This document shows, piece by piece, positions 27,825-38,360 of a stretch of DNA of 64,000 bases. The notes under the pieces were generated by a model. The model made no database searches. It was given only the letters and a program-made list of their open reading frames with translations, and was not told the DNA's origin. Every line of letters begins with the position of its first letter. Position 1 is the first letter of the stretch. Source of the DNA: Chryseobacterium sp. C-71 (GTDB lineage: Bacteria > Bacteroidota > Bacteroidia > Flavobacteriales > Weeksellaceae); NCBI RefSeq assembly GCF_020911865.1, contig NZ_CP087131.1, forward strand, positions 1,798,001-1,862,000, given 5' to 3'. Both the position numbers and the translations under genes were made by a program.

Positions 27825-29039
27825 TTAGTCTAAGATTTCAGTAACCTGACCTGAACCAACTGTTCTACCTCCTTCTCTGATCGCAAATCTAAGACCTACG
27901 TTAAGAGCGATTGGCTGTAACAATTCTACAGTGATCTCTAAGTTATCACCAGGCATTACCATTTCTACACCTTCTGGTAAGAAGATCTCACCTGTAACGT
28001 CAGTAGTTCTTACGTAGAACTGAGGACGATATTTGTTGTGGAATGGAGTGTGACGTCCACCTTCTTCTTTAGAAAGGATATAAACTGAAGCTTTGAATTT
28101 CTTGTGAGGCTTCACAGAATCTTTCTTAGCGATAACCATACCTCTCTTGATGTCAGTTTTTTCAATACCTCTCAACAATAGACCTACGTTATCTCCAGCT
28201 TCACCTCTATCTAGGATCTTTCTGAACATCTCAACTCCTGTAATAGTAGAAGTCAACTTTTCTTCACCCATACCGATTATATCTACAGGATCCCCTGTGT
28301 TGATAATACCAGCTTCGATTCTACCAGTTGCAACAGTACCTCTACCTGTAATAGAGAATACGTCTTCGATTGGCATCAAGAATGGCTTATCAGTATCTCT
28401 TGGTGGTTGCTCGATCCATTCGTCAACAGCATCCATTAATTGCTCAACAGATTTGAACCATTGGTCATCAGTCTTAGCACCTCCTTCAGCAGTAGCAGCT
28501 GTAAGAGCACCTAAAGCAGAACCTTGAATCACTGGAGAGTTATCTCCGTCAAATTCGTAAGTAGACAATAAGTCTCTCAATTCCATTTCAACTAGCTCTA
28601 ATAATTCAGCATCGTCTACCATGTCAACTTTGTTCATGAAAACAACGATTCTAGGTACGTTTACCTGGCGACATAGAAGGATGTGCTCTCTAGTTTGAGG
28701 CATTGGTCCGTCTGTAGCAGCACATACAACGATAGCACCGTCCATCTGAGCAGCACCAGTTACCATGTTCTTTACGTAATCTGCGTGACCTGGACAGTCA
28801 ACGTGAGCGTAATGTCTTTTTTCAGTTTCGTATTCGATGTGAGCAGTATTGATAGTAATACCTCTTTCTTTTTCTTCTGGAGCAGAGTCAATAGAAGAGA
28901 AATCTTTTTTCTCAGCAAGACCTTTGCTAGCCAATACAGCAGAAATAGCTGCAGTAAGTGTAGTTTTACCATGGTCAACGTGACCAATAGTACCAATGTT
29001 CAAGTGTGGTTTGTTACGATTAAACGTTTCCTTTGCCAT
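27825..29039 (-). CDS. tuf: Translation elongation factor Tu
   Basis: 404 residues. GTPase that delivers aminoacyl-tRNA to the ribosome. G1 GHVDHGKT, G3 DCPGH and G4 NKVD are intact, as are domains 2 and 3 to the ending [16 protein letters not shown] small insert ([13 protein letters not shown] region) makes it slightly longer than the common 394-396 residues. In the usual order the gene follows tRNA-Thr(GGT); here island 1 separates them by about 27.7 kb. Confidence 0.98.
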   Translation of the reverse strand: MAKETFNRNKPHLNIGTIGHVDHGKTTLTAAISAVLASKGLAEKKDFSSIDSAPEEKERGITINTAHIEYETEKRHYAHVDCPGHADYVKNMVTGAAQMDGAIVVCAATDGPMPQTREHILLCRQVNVPRIVVFMNKVDMVDDAELLELVEMELRDLLSTYEFDGDNSPVIQGSALGALTAATAEGGAKTDDQWFKSVEQLMDAVDEWIEQPPRDTDKPFLMPIEDVFSITGRGTVATGRIEAGIINTGDPVDIIGMGEEKLTSTITGVEMFRKILDRGEAGDNVGLLLRGIEKTDIKRGMVIAKKDSVKPHKKFKASVYILSKEEGGRHTPFHNKYRPQFYVRTTDVTGEIFLPEGVEMVMPGDNLEITVELLQPIALNVGLRFAIREGGRTVGSGQVTEILD

Positions 29040-29084
29040 GATATTAAATTATTTATTTTATTGTTTATTCAAATTTTCAGTGTG

Positions 29085-29092
29085 CAAATATA
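29085..29092 (-). promoter_or_regulatory. Candidate -7 box for tuf
   Basis: TATATTTG 45 bp upstream of tuf on the minus strand. No clear TTTG 19-21 bases further up. Position and strength fit a tuf promoter that replaces read-through from the tRNA cluster. Confidence 0.5.
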
Positions 29093-29286
29093 ATGATTTT
29101 TTAAATACTAAAATCTTTTTGTTAAAAAAAATTAGTATTCAAACCAAAAAAAATGCAAACATCCATTTTCCCTAAATTGGAATTGCAAATTTATAACAAA
29201 AAAATGAATTAAAAAAAACACTTTACAAATCCAAGTTTATTTTTCTCTCGTATATTTAGACGAAACTATCAATTAAAATAAATTTT

Positions 29287-30792
29287 ATGAAAAAACTATT
29301 CAACATTTGTCTGGCTACATTTGCCTTTGTCACTATCATCTCTTGCGACGATGACGACGATATGAGTACACCAGAAACACCTTCCGTTGCACCAGACGTT
29401 ATGGTCTACGGTTTGAGTACTAATAACGACCTTTTAGCTTTTAATGCTAAAAACAGTAACGTAATGACTTCCACCAAGCCTATCACAGGACTGCCAACGG
29501 GAGAAAAATTATTAAGTATCGATTTCAGACCTGCTACCGGAGAACTTTATGCAGTATCCAATAACAGTAAATTGTATATCATTAATACAGCTACTGCAAC
29601 AAGCAGAGCGGTAAGTACTACAGCATTTACTCCTGCTGTTTCGGGTACTATTGTGTCTATTGACTTCAATCCTACAGTTGACCGTATCAGATTGGTATCA
29701 AACACGGGACAAAATCTTCGTATCAATCCTGAAAACGGAGTTACAGCAGCTACTGATACAAGTATCGCAACGACAGCTGCAATTGCAGGGATTGCATACA
29801 CCAACAGTAAGTCTGGTGCTGCAACAACTACTTTATATGATCTTGATGTAACATCAGGAAAACTATTCAAACAAGATCCACCTAATAATGGAACTTTGGT
29901 AGAAGTAGGAAGTTTAGGCTTTACATTCTCAGGTCAGGCAGCATTTGACATCAGCCCTGATAACGCAAATGCTTTAATGGCAGTTACAAGTGGAAGTCAA
30001 AATGCCCTATACAGCGTAGACCTTACTACAGGAAAAGCATCAAGCATCGGTACATTGCCTCAAAAAATTGTTGATATCGCTATCCCAACTAACGCTGTTG
30101 CTTACGCAATTGACAACTCAAATGCATTACAAATTTTTGATCCTAATAAACCAGAGCCTGTTACTAAAGCAATTACAGGACTACAAACCGGAGAAGGAAT
30201 TCTTGGAATTGATTTCAGACCTTTAAACGGACAATTGTACGCATTAGGAAACTCAAGCAGGATTTATACGATTAATTTAGGTACTGGTGCAGCAACTCAA
30301 GTGGGTACTGGTGTGCTAACTACTCTTCTTGTAGGAACTGAGTTTGGATTTGATTTTAATCCTACCGTTGATAAAATCCGAGTGGTGAGTAATAGTGGAC
30401 AGAATTTAAGATTAGATCCTGTTACAGGAGCAGTTACGGCTGTTGACACCAATCTTACCCCTACTCCGGTAGCTGTAAGTGCTGCAGCTTATACAAATAA
30501 TTTTGCCGGAGCAACTGCCACTGAATTGTTTGTAATTGACCATAATACTGACAGATTATATCTTCAAAACCCACCAAATGGAGGGATCTTGGTTGATCGT
30601 GGTGCTTTGGGCATCAATATCACTCAAGCAAATGGTTTCGACATCGGAAGCATGAGCCAAAAAGCTTATTTATTAGCAACCGTTGGTACAGAAACAAAGC
30701 TTTACACAGTAAATACTGCAACCGGAGCTGCTGCATCATTAGGTACTTATCCTAATCCTGTAAGAGGATTTACGGTAGGTTTAGGATTCTAA
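29287..30792 (+). CDS. DUF4394-domain lipoprotein
   Basis: 501 residues. A lipoprotein signal (FAFVTIISC) is followed by DDDDDM, and Asp right after the Cys suggests it may not be retained as a simple inner-leaflet lipoprotein. The rest is two tandem DUF4394 units of about 235 residues. Each has VYGLS/AYAID, GLPTGEKLLSIDFRP or GLQTGEGILGIDFRP, FNPTVD.IR.VSN(T/S)GQNLR, and a TA..YTN block, consistent with a beta-propeller. Function unknown. It is a single gene on the plus strand, opposite to its neighbours, with a terminator behind it. Confidence 0.9.
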   Translation: MKKLFNICLATFAFVTIISCDDDDDMSTPETPSVAPDVMVYGLSTNNDLLAFNAKNSNVMTSTKPITGLPTGEKLLSIDFRPATGELYAVSNNSKLYIINTATATSRAVSTTAFTPAVSGTIVSIDFNPTVDRIRLVSNTGQNLRINPENGVTAATDTSIATTAAIAGIAYTNSKSGAATTTLYDLDVTSGKLFKQDPPNNGTLVEVGSLGFTFSGQAAFDISPDNANALMAVTSGSQNALYSVDLTTGKASSIGTLPQKIVDIAIPTNAVAYAIDNSNALQIFDPNKPEPVTKAITGLQTGEGILGIDFRPLNGQLYALGNSSRIYTINLGTGAATQVGTGVLTTLLVGTEFGFDFNPTVDKIRVVSNSGQNLRLDPVTGAVTAVDTNLTPTPVAVSAAAYTNNFAGATATELFVIDHNTDRLYLQNPPNGGILVDRGALGINITQANGFDIGSMSQKAYLLATVGTETKLYTVNTATGAAASLGTYPNPVRGFTVGLGF

Positions 30793-30815
30793 AAACATAC
30801 TTGATTTCATATAAA

Positions 30816-30849
30816 GAAGCCCGAGATAGATTATTCTATTCCGGGCTTC
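30816..30849 (+). terminator. Terminator after DUF4394 gene
   Basis: GAAGCCCG / CGGGCTTC stem with an 18-base, partly self-complementary loop, 24 bp after the stop. The convergent efflux operon ends 58 bp further right, so it may serve both. Confidence 0.7.
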
Positions 30850-30907
30850 AACTTTATAAAGATAAATGAAAGAATGATTTTTTTAATTTTAATGAGTAGC
30901 CTTTAAG

Positions 30908-33900
30908 CTATAAAACTTCTGTTTTCTTGGTTTTATTAAATACCCAAAAGATAATCGGGAAGATTAATAAGGTTAAAAATGTTGCCGTAATTAATCCGCC
31001 AATGATTACAATCGCCAAAGGTTTTTGTGATTCTGAACCGATACCTGTAGACAAGGCAGCGGGCAAAAGTCCGATGGACGCCATTAATGCTGTCATAATT
31101 ACAGGTCTCGTCCTGGATTTAACTCCACTAAAGATTGCTTCATCTATTTTTAATCCGTCTTTTACATTCTGATGGAATTCTGTGATGAGAATAACTCCGT
31201 TTTGAATACAAATTCCCAAAAGAGCAATCATTCCCACTCCGGCAGAAATACCGAAATTCATATTCGTTACATGCAATGCGATAATTCCACCAATTAAAGC
31301 GAAAGGAACGTTCGCCAACACCAACAATGAATCTTTCATATTTCCAAAAAGGATGAATAAAAGGAAGAAAATACCCAGAATACTTATAGGAACGACCTCT
31401 GTCAGTCTTTTTGTAGCTCTTTGCTGGTTTTCAAACTGACCCGTCCAGCCTACAGAATATCCGTCAGGAATTTTAATTTTTGCCACTTCTTTCTGCGCAT
31501 CACCGATTGTTCCTCCCAAATCACGATCACGGATGGAGAATTTAATTCCGATATACCTTTTAATATCATCTCTGTAAATAAATGCCGCACCGTTATCTTT
31601 TACAATCGTACTGATTTCCTTTAAAGGAATTTTTGCACCGTCCTGCGTAGGAACCATGAGTGAAGCAATGTCTTTTTCATCTTTTCTGTACTCTTCAGAA
31701 TAACGCAGCCTGATTGGGAATTTCCTTTCGCCGTCGAACATTTCTGAAGCCGTTTTTCCACCGAATGCCATTTCCAAAACGGACTGGGCATCATCCGGCA
31801 TTACGCCGTAAGCCGCCATTTTATTTCTATCTAAAACAACACTCACTTCAGGCTGACCGATATTTTTAATAATCCCAGCATCTTTTACACCTTCTACATC
31901 TTTGATGGATTTTAAAACCTCATCTGCCAATCGGTCAAGCGTCTGCAAATTGTCACCATAAATTTTAATTCCATTTTCAGCTTTAAAACCTGCAACGGCT
32001 TCTGCCACGTTATCAGAAATTGGCTGAGAATAGTTGAAAGTAATTCCCTGATAATTTCTGAGTTTTTTATCAATTTCTTCTACCAGTTCTTCATAATTGA
32101 TTTTTCTTTTCCACTGATCTTTTGGCTGAAGATTCACTGCAAACTGCACAAATCCGAAACCGTTGGGATCTGTTCCGTCATTGCTTCGTCCGGTTTGCGC
32201 CAGAACATCAGTCACTTCGGGAACGCCCATGATGTCTTTTTTCAGAATATCGGCAGTCTTCAACGATTCTTTTAAAGATGAACTCATCGGCATTTCTGCA
32301 GTGATCCACAATGAACCTTCATTTAATTGAGGTAAGAATTCTGTTCCTAAAAATTTCCCAGAAAATAATGTGACTGCCATGAAAGACAGTGCAACAATTA
32401 AACTGAATTTTTTATGTTTAAATGTAAAACTGAAACCTTTCAGCACGATTCTGTCCCAGAAATTCACAAACGGATTGTTCTTTTCTCTCACATTTTTATT
32501 TAAAAGCAGATGAGTAAGAACCGGAACCAAAGTCAGCGTAAAAATCAAAGCTCCAATCAATGCAAAACCAAGCGTGAATGCCAATGGTGAAAACATCTTC
32601 CCTTCCACCTTCTGAAATGAGAAAATTGGAATTAATGACGTAATGATAATTAATTTTGAAAAGAAAATTGCTTTTCCCAAACCTGTTCCGGTCTGTTTGA
32701 TCCAGCCGGCTTTTGCCATTTTGTTGAATTTTTCAGGACCATATTTTTTGGCTTTATGGTCGAGCATCACAAAGATTCCTTCGACCATGACGACGGCTCC
32801 ATCGATGATAATCCCAAAATCCACTGCTCCAAGTGATAATAAATTAGCACTCATGCCCGCCATTTTTAAACACAAGAAAGCAAACAATAAGGATAAAGGA
32901 ATGATGATGGAAACAATCAAAGTTGTACGCCAGTCTGCCATGAATATTAAAACAATAACCGTCACCAGAATAATTCCTTCCAGTAAATTATGCATTACTG
33001 TTTCTGTGGTGAAATCCATCAGATTATCACGATCGTAGAAAGTGACCATTTTTACATCTTTCGACAGGATTTTCTCGTTCAGCTCATTAATTTTAGCTTT
33101 CACACCAACCAAAACCTCACGAGGGTTTTCACCTTTTCGCATCACCACAATTCCTTCTACGGTATCATCCTGTTTATTCAGACCGGCCTGCCCTACCCTT
33201 GGCAACGAACTCTCGTGAACTTCTGCGACATTTTTAACCAAAACCGGGTTTCCGCTATCGTTTTGAATCGTGATATTTCCGATATCTTCATTGGACTGTA
33301 CCAAACCAATTCCCCGAACAACGTAGGCTTGTCCGTTTTTCTCAATAACATCTCCACCAACATTTAAATTGCTTTTCGTTACGGCTTCAAAAACCTGCAG
33401 AGGTGTCAGGTTGTATTTATCTAAAGCTCTAGGGTCAATACTCAACTCAAACACTTTATCCTGACCACCAAAAACGTTGATGTCTGCTACTCCCGGAACG
33501 CCTCTCAGCGCACGGTCGATCACCCAGTTTTGTAATGTCAGCAACTCTCTTGAATCTTTGGTTTTGCTTTGTAAAGTATATCTGAAAATTTCTCCGGTCG
33601 GTCCGTAAGGTGGTTGCACTTCCGGGTCAACCTCATCAGGAAGACTCACATTTCGAAGCTGATTGTTAACCTGATTTCTGGCAAACATATCGTCTACTCC
33701 ATCATCGAAGAGAATTTTAACAATAGAAAGTCCGAACATCGTGGTACTTCTCACGCTTGTTTTTTTCTGAACCGGACTCATCGCCAGCTCAATGGGTGTC
33801 GTAACAAAACGCTCCACTTCTTCGGCACTTCGGCCATTCCATTGGGTGATGATGACGATTTGAGTGTTGGTGACATCAGGAAAAGCTTCAATCGGCATAT

Positions 33901-34006
33901 TTTTGAAACTGATAAAACCCGCAACCGCCAAAACCGCTACCCAAATAAAGGTGAAGGCTTTATTTTTGAGTGAAAATGAAATGATATTTTTAATGAATTT
34001 ATTCAT
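30908..34006 (-). CDS. Heavy-metal efflux RND transporter, CzcA/CusA family
   Basis: 1,032 residues, inner-membrane proton antiporter of the RND superfamily. It has about 12 membrane helices and two large periplasmic loops. The motif DFGIIIDGAVVMVEG in TM4 is the heavy-metal (HME) form with the acidic residues used for proton transfer, unlike the multidrug HAE form. PPYGPTGEIFRYTL is also typical of CzcA/CusA. The substrate, Cu/Ag or Co/Zn/Cd, cannot be fixed from sequence by eye. It is the third structural gene of a TolC-adaptor-RND operon. Confidence 0.92.
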   Translation of the reverse strand: MNKFIKNIISFSLKNKAFTFIWVAVLAVAGFISFKNMPIEAFPDVTNTQIVIITQWNGRSAEEVERFVTTPIELAMSPVQKKTSVRSTTMFGLSIVKILFDDGVDDMFARNQVNNQLRNVSLPDEVDPEVQPPYGPTGEIFRYTLQSKTKDSRELLTLQNWVIDRALRGVPGVADINVFGGQDKVFELSIDPRALDKYNLTPLQVFEAVTKSNLNVGGDVIEKNGQAYVVRGIGLVQSNEDIGNITIQNDSGNPVLVKNVAEVHESSLPRVGQAGLNKQDDTVEGIVVMRKGENPREVLVGVKAKINELNEKILSKDVKMVTFYDRDNLMDFTTETVMHNLLEGIILVTVIVLIFMADWRTTLIVSIIIPLSLLFAFLCLKMAGMSANLLSLGAVDFGIIIDGAVVMVEGIFVMLDHKAKKYGPEKFNKMAKAGWIKQTGTGLGKAIFFSKLIIITSLIPIFSFQKVEGKMFSPLAFTLGFALIGALIFTLTLVPVLTHLLLNKNVREKNNPFVNFWDRIVLKGFSFTFKHKKFSLIVALSFMAVTLFSGKFLGTEFLPQLNEGSLWITAEMPMSSSLKESLKTADILKKDIMGVPEVTDVLAQTGRSNDGTDPNGFGFVQFAVNLQPKDQWKRKINYEELVEEIDKKLRNYQGITFNYSQPISDNVAEAVAGFKAENGIKIYGDNLQTLDRLADEVLKSIKDVEGVKDAGIIKNIGQPEVSVVLDRNKMAAYGVMPDDAQSVLEMAFGGKTASEMFDGERKFPIRLRYSEEYRKDEKDIASLMVPTQDGAKIPLKEISTIVKDNGAAFIYRDDIKRYIGIKFSIRDRDLGGTIGDAQKEVAKIKIPDGYSVGWTGQFENQQRATKRLTEVVPISILGIFFLLFILFGNMKDSLLVLANVPFALIGGIIALHVTNMNFGISAGVGMIALLGICIQNGVILITEFHQNVKDGLKIDEAIFSGVKSRTRPVIMTALMASIGLLPAALSTGIGSESQKPLAIVIIGGLITATFLTLLIFPIIFWVFNKTKKTEVL

Positions 34007-34195
34007 GATAGAAATTAGAGGTTAGCTTTAGATGTCAGATTAATAACTAAATGTTTAATTTTGAAAAACTTTAACTAAGAAAATCGTTTAAATGATTTAA
34101 ACACATAAGTCAAATTAGAGATTTATACTTTATTTTGCTTAAAAGAGCACATTAGAAAGAAAATCAAAGATTTCCCTGAATGTTTAATGTTCATC

Positions 34196-35278
34196 TTAGT
34201 TTTTCAGTGAACGGTAAATCAACAACTGATTATTTGTGATTACATTTTCTCCTTCCGCCAGACCTTCTGAAATGTAAGTGACATCACCGAGTTGTTTCAA
34301 GACTTTTATTTCTTTTACTTTGACATCTGTTCGGGATTTAAAAACAACCACAAAACTTCTGTCATAATCAAAAATGACTGCTTTTGAGGGAACGGAAAGC
34401 GCTGAAGCATTTTCAGACTTTGAAACTTTGATGGTCGCTTTACTCTCCGGAATCAATAATCCGTTGGCATTATCTAAAACCACTCTCGCCTGCATCGCAT
34501 TCGTCTGTGGGTCGATGATTTTAAATATTTTATCAATTTTACCATCAAAAACTTTATCCGGATATGACAATGTAGAAACCTGTGCGGTCATTCCTAGAGT
34601 AATTTTATCAATATCAGATTCATTGACATTCATAATTGCCCACACGTTGGTGGTATTGGCCACATCAAAAATATTTTCACTTCGGTCACTTCTCAGCTGC
34701 ATGTCTTTGTTGATGTCTTTGTGAACAATATATCCGTTGATTGGAGCGAGAACACTGTAAATATTTCCTCTTTTCACATTGTAAACCGTACTTACTGCGG
34801 AAGATCTCTGCATTTGATCTTGTGCTTTCTGCAACTGACTTTTCGCTTCTAAAACATCTCTTTCGGTCGTCAGCTTTCCTTCGTACATTTCTTTGGCAAC
34901 ACGCAAGTTGTTTTGAGCAACCAATAAATCGGTTTTAGCATCACTTACATCTTTCTGAACATCTGCCAACTCTGTACTTCTTATGGTGGCGAGAACCTGA
35001 CCTTTCTTTACATAATCTCCCAATTCAACATTTACACTCATTACATTTCCGCCGACCAAAGGATAAACGTCGATGTAAGAATTTCTGTCTGCAGATATTT
35101 TTCCGTAAAAACTGTAGGTGTCTTCTATGTTTTTGAATTCAGCTTTTGCTGTGGTGATGGATTCGAGCATCGTATTGCTCAGCTCAAAACCTTTTGTCTG
35201 AATTTGTTTTGGTGGTAACTCTTTTGAACAAGACGTTAAAAAAAGTGCTGTAATTATGGGGAATATTAATTTATTCAT
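34196..35278 (-). CDS. Efflux RND periplasmic adaptor (CzcB/CusB-like) lipoprotein
   Basis: 360 residues. Lipobox LTSC at residues about 14-17, then split lipoyl halves (GGNVMSVNVELGDYVKKGQVLATI and VLAPINGYIVHKDI) around a coiled-coil hairpin (about 105-165), and a beta-barrel domain. It links the RND pump to the outer-membrane channel. It starts 2 bp after the TolC-family gene; the RND gene follows after 189 bp. Confidence 0.92.
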   Translation of the reverse strand: MNKLIFPIITALFLTSCSKELPPKQIQTKGFELSNTMLESITTAKAEFKNIEDTYSFYGKISADRNSYIDVYPLVGGNVMSVNVELGDYVKKGQVLATIRSTELADVQKDVSDAKTDLLVAQNNLRVAKEMYEGKLTTERDVLEAKSQLQKAQDQMQRSSAVSTVYNVKRGNIYSVLAPINGYIVHKDINKDMQLRSDRSENIFDVANTTNVWAIMNVNESDIDKITLGMTAQVSTLSYPDKVFDGKIDKIFKIIDPQTNAMQARVVLDNANGLLIPESKATIKVSKSENASALSVPSKAVIFDYDRSFVVVFKSRTDVKVKEIKVLKQLGDVTYISEGLAEGENVITNNQLLIYRSLKN

Positions 35279-35280
35279 TT

Positions 35281-36522
35281 TTAATAGAAGATTTTCGTTT
35301 GTACCAATTGATTGAGTTGTTCTGCAGACTGTATCAGTTCGTTTTTCATATCATAGATCTGAAGCGAAGTCTGACGGTAACTTTCCATAAAATCTGTAAA
35401 ATCGATGAGATTGACGTTTCCGTTTCTGAAGTTTTTCAGAATTCCGTTATAGACTAAGTCGAGATTATCGAGGTCGGTAGATTTAATTTCTAGCAACTGT
35501 TCATACTGATTTTTCCACATTTGAAAAGCGGACTGCACTTTAGTTTCGAGATTCAGTTTTTGAAATTCTGCATTTCTCTGATTTTGCTGAATGGCAAAAT
35601 TAGCTTTCTGCACATTTCCTTTATTCACTTTCCAAAGCGGAATCGGAATTCCAACCTTTACATTGACTTCATTTCTAAAAGTTCCGGAAGCTTGATCATA
35701 TTCTGCACCCACATTCAGATCCGGAACATTGAGAGATTTTTGCCATTGAGCATACAGTTTAGAATTATCAATCAGTTTTAGATTAAATAAATAATCTGCG
35801 TTGTTTTCGATGGCTTTCCTTTTTAAATCAGATTCATCACCAAATGGTTGCGCAGCAAGAATTTGTTTTACTTCGTCATCTGAAATCTGAGGCTCTATAT
35901 TTTCGGCAATTCCTGTAAGAACTTTTAAGTTTTGCTCAAATTCCAAAATGTCTTTATTGATTCCCAGTTTATCATTATTCAACTGAATGACGATGCTTTG
36001 CAGTCTCACTTCATCTTTTAACGAAACATTTCCTTTAGCAGATTGTACTTTATAAGCTTTCAATAGATCATTCATATATCCCAATTGCTTATTTGTATTT
36101 TCAAGCTTCAGTTTTTCATAATAAAGATTGTAGTAATTGGTATGAAGCTGTGTTCTTAATTCAACCAGCAATTGCGTAAATTGAAGCTGCGCCAAATCTT
36201 TATTGGATTTTGCAAAAGCGACTTCATTTTTCTTCTTTCCGCCCATGTAAATCAGCTGTGTCACTTCAAAACCTTTGGCTTTACCGGCATCTAAAACTTT
36301 TCTGTCCTCGGGATTATATGCATTGATGTAACCACTCATCTGCGGAAGTTCCCAGATTTTAGCCTGCAGAATATCAGCATCAGCCATATTGATGTTGTAC
36401 TGTTCGGCAAGAAGCTGAAGATTATTTTGCTGAAAGGCATTTTCGCAATCCAAAAGCGACATTTGCTGTTGCGCTGTCATCATCGAAGAAATAACAACGA
36501 ACAGTCCTGCAATTTTGTTCAT
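35281..36522 (-). CDS. TolC-family outer-membrane efflux protein (CzcC-like)
   Basis: 413 residues, signal peptide ending MMTAQ. Two outer-membrane-efflux repeats rich in heptad helices, with the second carrying VGIPIPLWKVNKGNVQKANF, typical of CzcC-type channels. It is the first structural gene of the efflux operon. A repeat-like AT-rich element lies directly upstream, between it and the sensor kinase gene. Confidence 0.9.
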   Translation of the reverse strand: MNKIAGLFVVISSMMTAQQQMSLLDCENAFQQNNLQLLAEQYNINMADADILQAKIWELPQMSGYINAYNPEDRKVLDAGKAKGFEVTQLIYMGGKKKNEVAFAKSNKDLAQLQFTQLLVELRTQLHTNYYNLYYEKLKLENTNKQLGYMNDLLKAYKVQSAKGNVSLKDEVRLQSIVIQLNNDKLGINKDILEFEQNLKVLTGIAENIEPQISDDEVKQILAAQPFGDESDLKRKAIENNADYLFNLKLIDNSKLYAQWQKSLNVPDLNVGAEYDQASGTFRNEVNVKVGIPIPLWKVNKGNVQKANFAIQQNQRNAEFQKLNLETKVQSAFQMWKNQYEQLLEIKSTDLDNLDLVYNGILKNFRNGNVNLIDFTDFMESYRQTSLQIYDMKNELIQSAEQLNQLVQTKIFY

Positions 36523-36637
36523 TCTCTCAATTTTGATGACAAAAGTGCAGCTGCTCGATTAAAACGACCTTAAAGGAGGCTTAAAAAAAAATTAAATTGA
36601 TCTTGGGAGGAGTTTGAAACGTTTTTTGAAGCATTAA

Positions 36638-36992
36638 TTTTGAACCATTAAGGAGGGTGAAAAGATTATGATTCTTTAAGAAAATCATATAGATTTTTTC
36701 TTAAAAGCAGACTATTTAATAAATTGCCCCACAGTATTTTTCAAAAAAAAAATTTAAAATTGAATGATTTAGAAATTATTTGTTATACTGCTTAATTTGA
36801 CGCAAAGCCAAACAAAGAATTTTAAATATTGACCTTTTTTTAAGAGATACAAAGGCGTAAACTTAACAAAGAAACACAAACTATTTTCAATTACGAGTGA
36901 TCGCATAGAATTATATGAATTCTCAACTACACTGCTTAAAGGGAAGCTTAGCTTAATATTCTTCCTTACTTCAAATTCTTAATGGTTCAAAA
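36638..36992. repeat. MITE-like element bounded by 15-bp perfect inverted repeats
   Basis: TTTTGAACCATTAAG (36638-36652) and its exact complement (36978-36992) enclose about 325 bp of AT-rich non-coding DNA with CAAAG/CGCAAAG-like words. The right end stops 4 bp from the sensor-kinase stop codon. No open frame and no clear target duplication were seen. The rest of the 473-bp gap between the kinase and efflux genes holds nothing recognisable. Confidence 0.55.
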
Positions 36993-36995
36993 ATA

Positions 36996-38360
36996 TTATT
37001 TATTAAAAGTAACCGTAAACTTATTGGTATATTCAGCAGGCGAGTTGTAATTTATTTTCGCATTGTGATATTCGAGGATTCTTTTAGCAATTCGGAGTCC
37101 AAGACCGGAGCCTGTGATGTTTTGAGAATTATTTCCACGCATGAAGGCATCAAATAATTTGGGTTGCTCTTCCGTTGAAATGGTATTTCCGGCTGATACA
37201 ACGTCTACGATGAGTTGAGATTCATTTTCTGTGATTAAAACTTTCGCTTCAGAATCGTCGGAATAGACAGCAGCATTTTTAAATAAATTGATAAAAACAA
37301 TAGTGAGTAACGATTGTACTCCTTTTAACGTCAGAAAAGCCTGGTCGGAAGTATTTTCAGAGATCAAAAAATCCATATTGAGATTGGGAAAACTTTTTTG
37401 AACACGCTCGAAAGATTCAAATATAACTTCATCAATTCGTACTTCCTCATATATCGTCTGAATATTTTCTTTATCGAATTTTGTGAGCAGCAAAAGAGAG
37501 TTCGTTAAATCTGAAAGCTGATAGACATCTTTTAACATTTGCTTCAATGCTGAAAGTGTGTCGGGAGAATGCTGTTCGAGTTTAATTAAATTTTCCAATT
37601 GGAAGGCCATTCTGGTAATCGGTGTTCGGATTTCGTGCGATGCACTTGCCGTAAAATCTTTTTGTGACTGAAAAACATCATTCAGACGAACAATCATCGT
37701 ATTAAAAGACTGCGCAAGAATACTGATTTCATCATTCGACTGCTCTACAGGAATCTGTGTTGTCAGCTTATGTGCGGTCACCTCAGAAATTTCTTTGTTC
37801 AAATCTTCCAACGGCTGAAGAAATTTGCCCATAAAATAATAGCTGAAAAATCCAATCAGAAGCGTACAAGTGATGAAAGCGGTAATTAAAAGATATTTTA
37901 GATAATCCAATTTCGACTGTCCGTTCGTATCAAATGCGCTGGTGAGAATGTAATAATTTTCGCCGTTGATGTTTTTCAAAGCAGCGTATACTTCAGGATA
38001 GGTATTTTCTTGGTGAACGGCTTTTTTTTGATCAACTTCCTGTAAAATATTTTTATCCCATGTTACTTTTCTGTCTTTTATAGTACTGTAAATCAGTTCT
38101 TTTTTAGCATTAAAAATCAAAATTGTTTCATTCAACAAGACATTATCTGAATTTTCATTGAAGAAAATGGGTGCTTCGTTCTCAAAGTTTTTAGACTTAG
38201 AAATAAAGTTGGTTGTAAAATCTAATCTACGGACAAACCTTTCTTTAAACTCCTCCTTTCTGAAATCATTAAAAGAAACATAAATAATGATGAGAACAAT
38301 ACCAAAAAGTAATGAAAACGAGATGCTAAGCGTGAGCGCAATTTTCCTTTTTAAAGACAT
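36996..38360 (-). CDS. Two-component sensor histidine kinase
   Basis: 454 residues. An N-terminal membrane segment (about 7-30), a periplasmic sensor loop to about 155, a second membrane segment (about 157-178), HAMP, a HisKA domain with SHEIRTPITRM around residue 240, and an HATPase domain (N-box LFKNAAVYS, G-box GSGLGLRIAKRIL). It is adjacent to a metal efflux operon on the same strand, so it probably senses periplasmic metal, as CusS does. Its start is directly adjacent to the end of the regulator gene. Confidence 0.92.
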   Translation of the reverse strand: MSLKRKIALTLSISFSLLFGIVLIIIYVSFNDFRKEEFKERFVRRLDFTTNFISKSKNFENEAPIFFNENSDNVLLNETILIFNAKKELIYSTIKDRKVTWDKNILQEVDQKKAVHQENTYPEVYAALKNINGENYYILTSAFDTNGQSKLDYLKYLLITAFITCTLLIGFFSYYFMGKFLQPLEDLNKEISEVTAHKLTTQIPVEQSNDEISILAQSFNTMIVRLNDVFQSQKDFTASASHEIRTPITRMAFQLENLIKLEQHSPDTLSALKQMLKDVYQLSDLTNSLLLLTKFDKENIQTIYEEVRIDEVIFESFERVQKSFPNLNMDFLISENTSDQAFLTLKGVQSLLTIVFINLFKNAAVYSDDSEAKVLITENESQLIVDVVSAGNTISTEEQPKLFDAFMRGNNSQNITGSGLGLRIAKRILEYHNAKINYNSPAEYTNKFTVTFNK

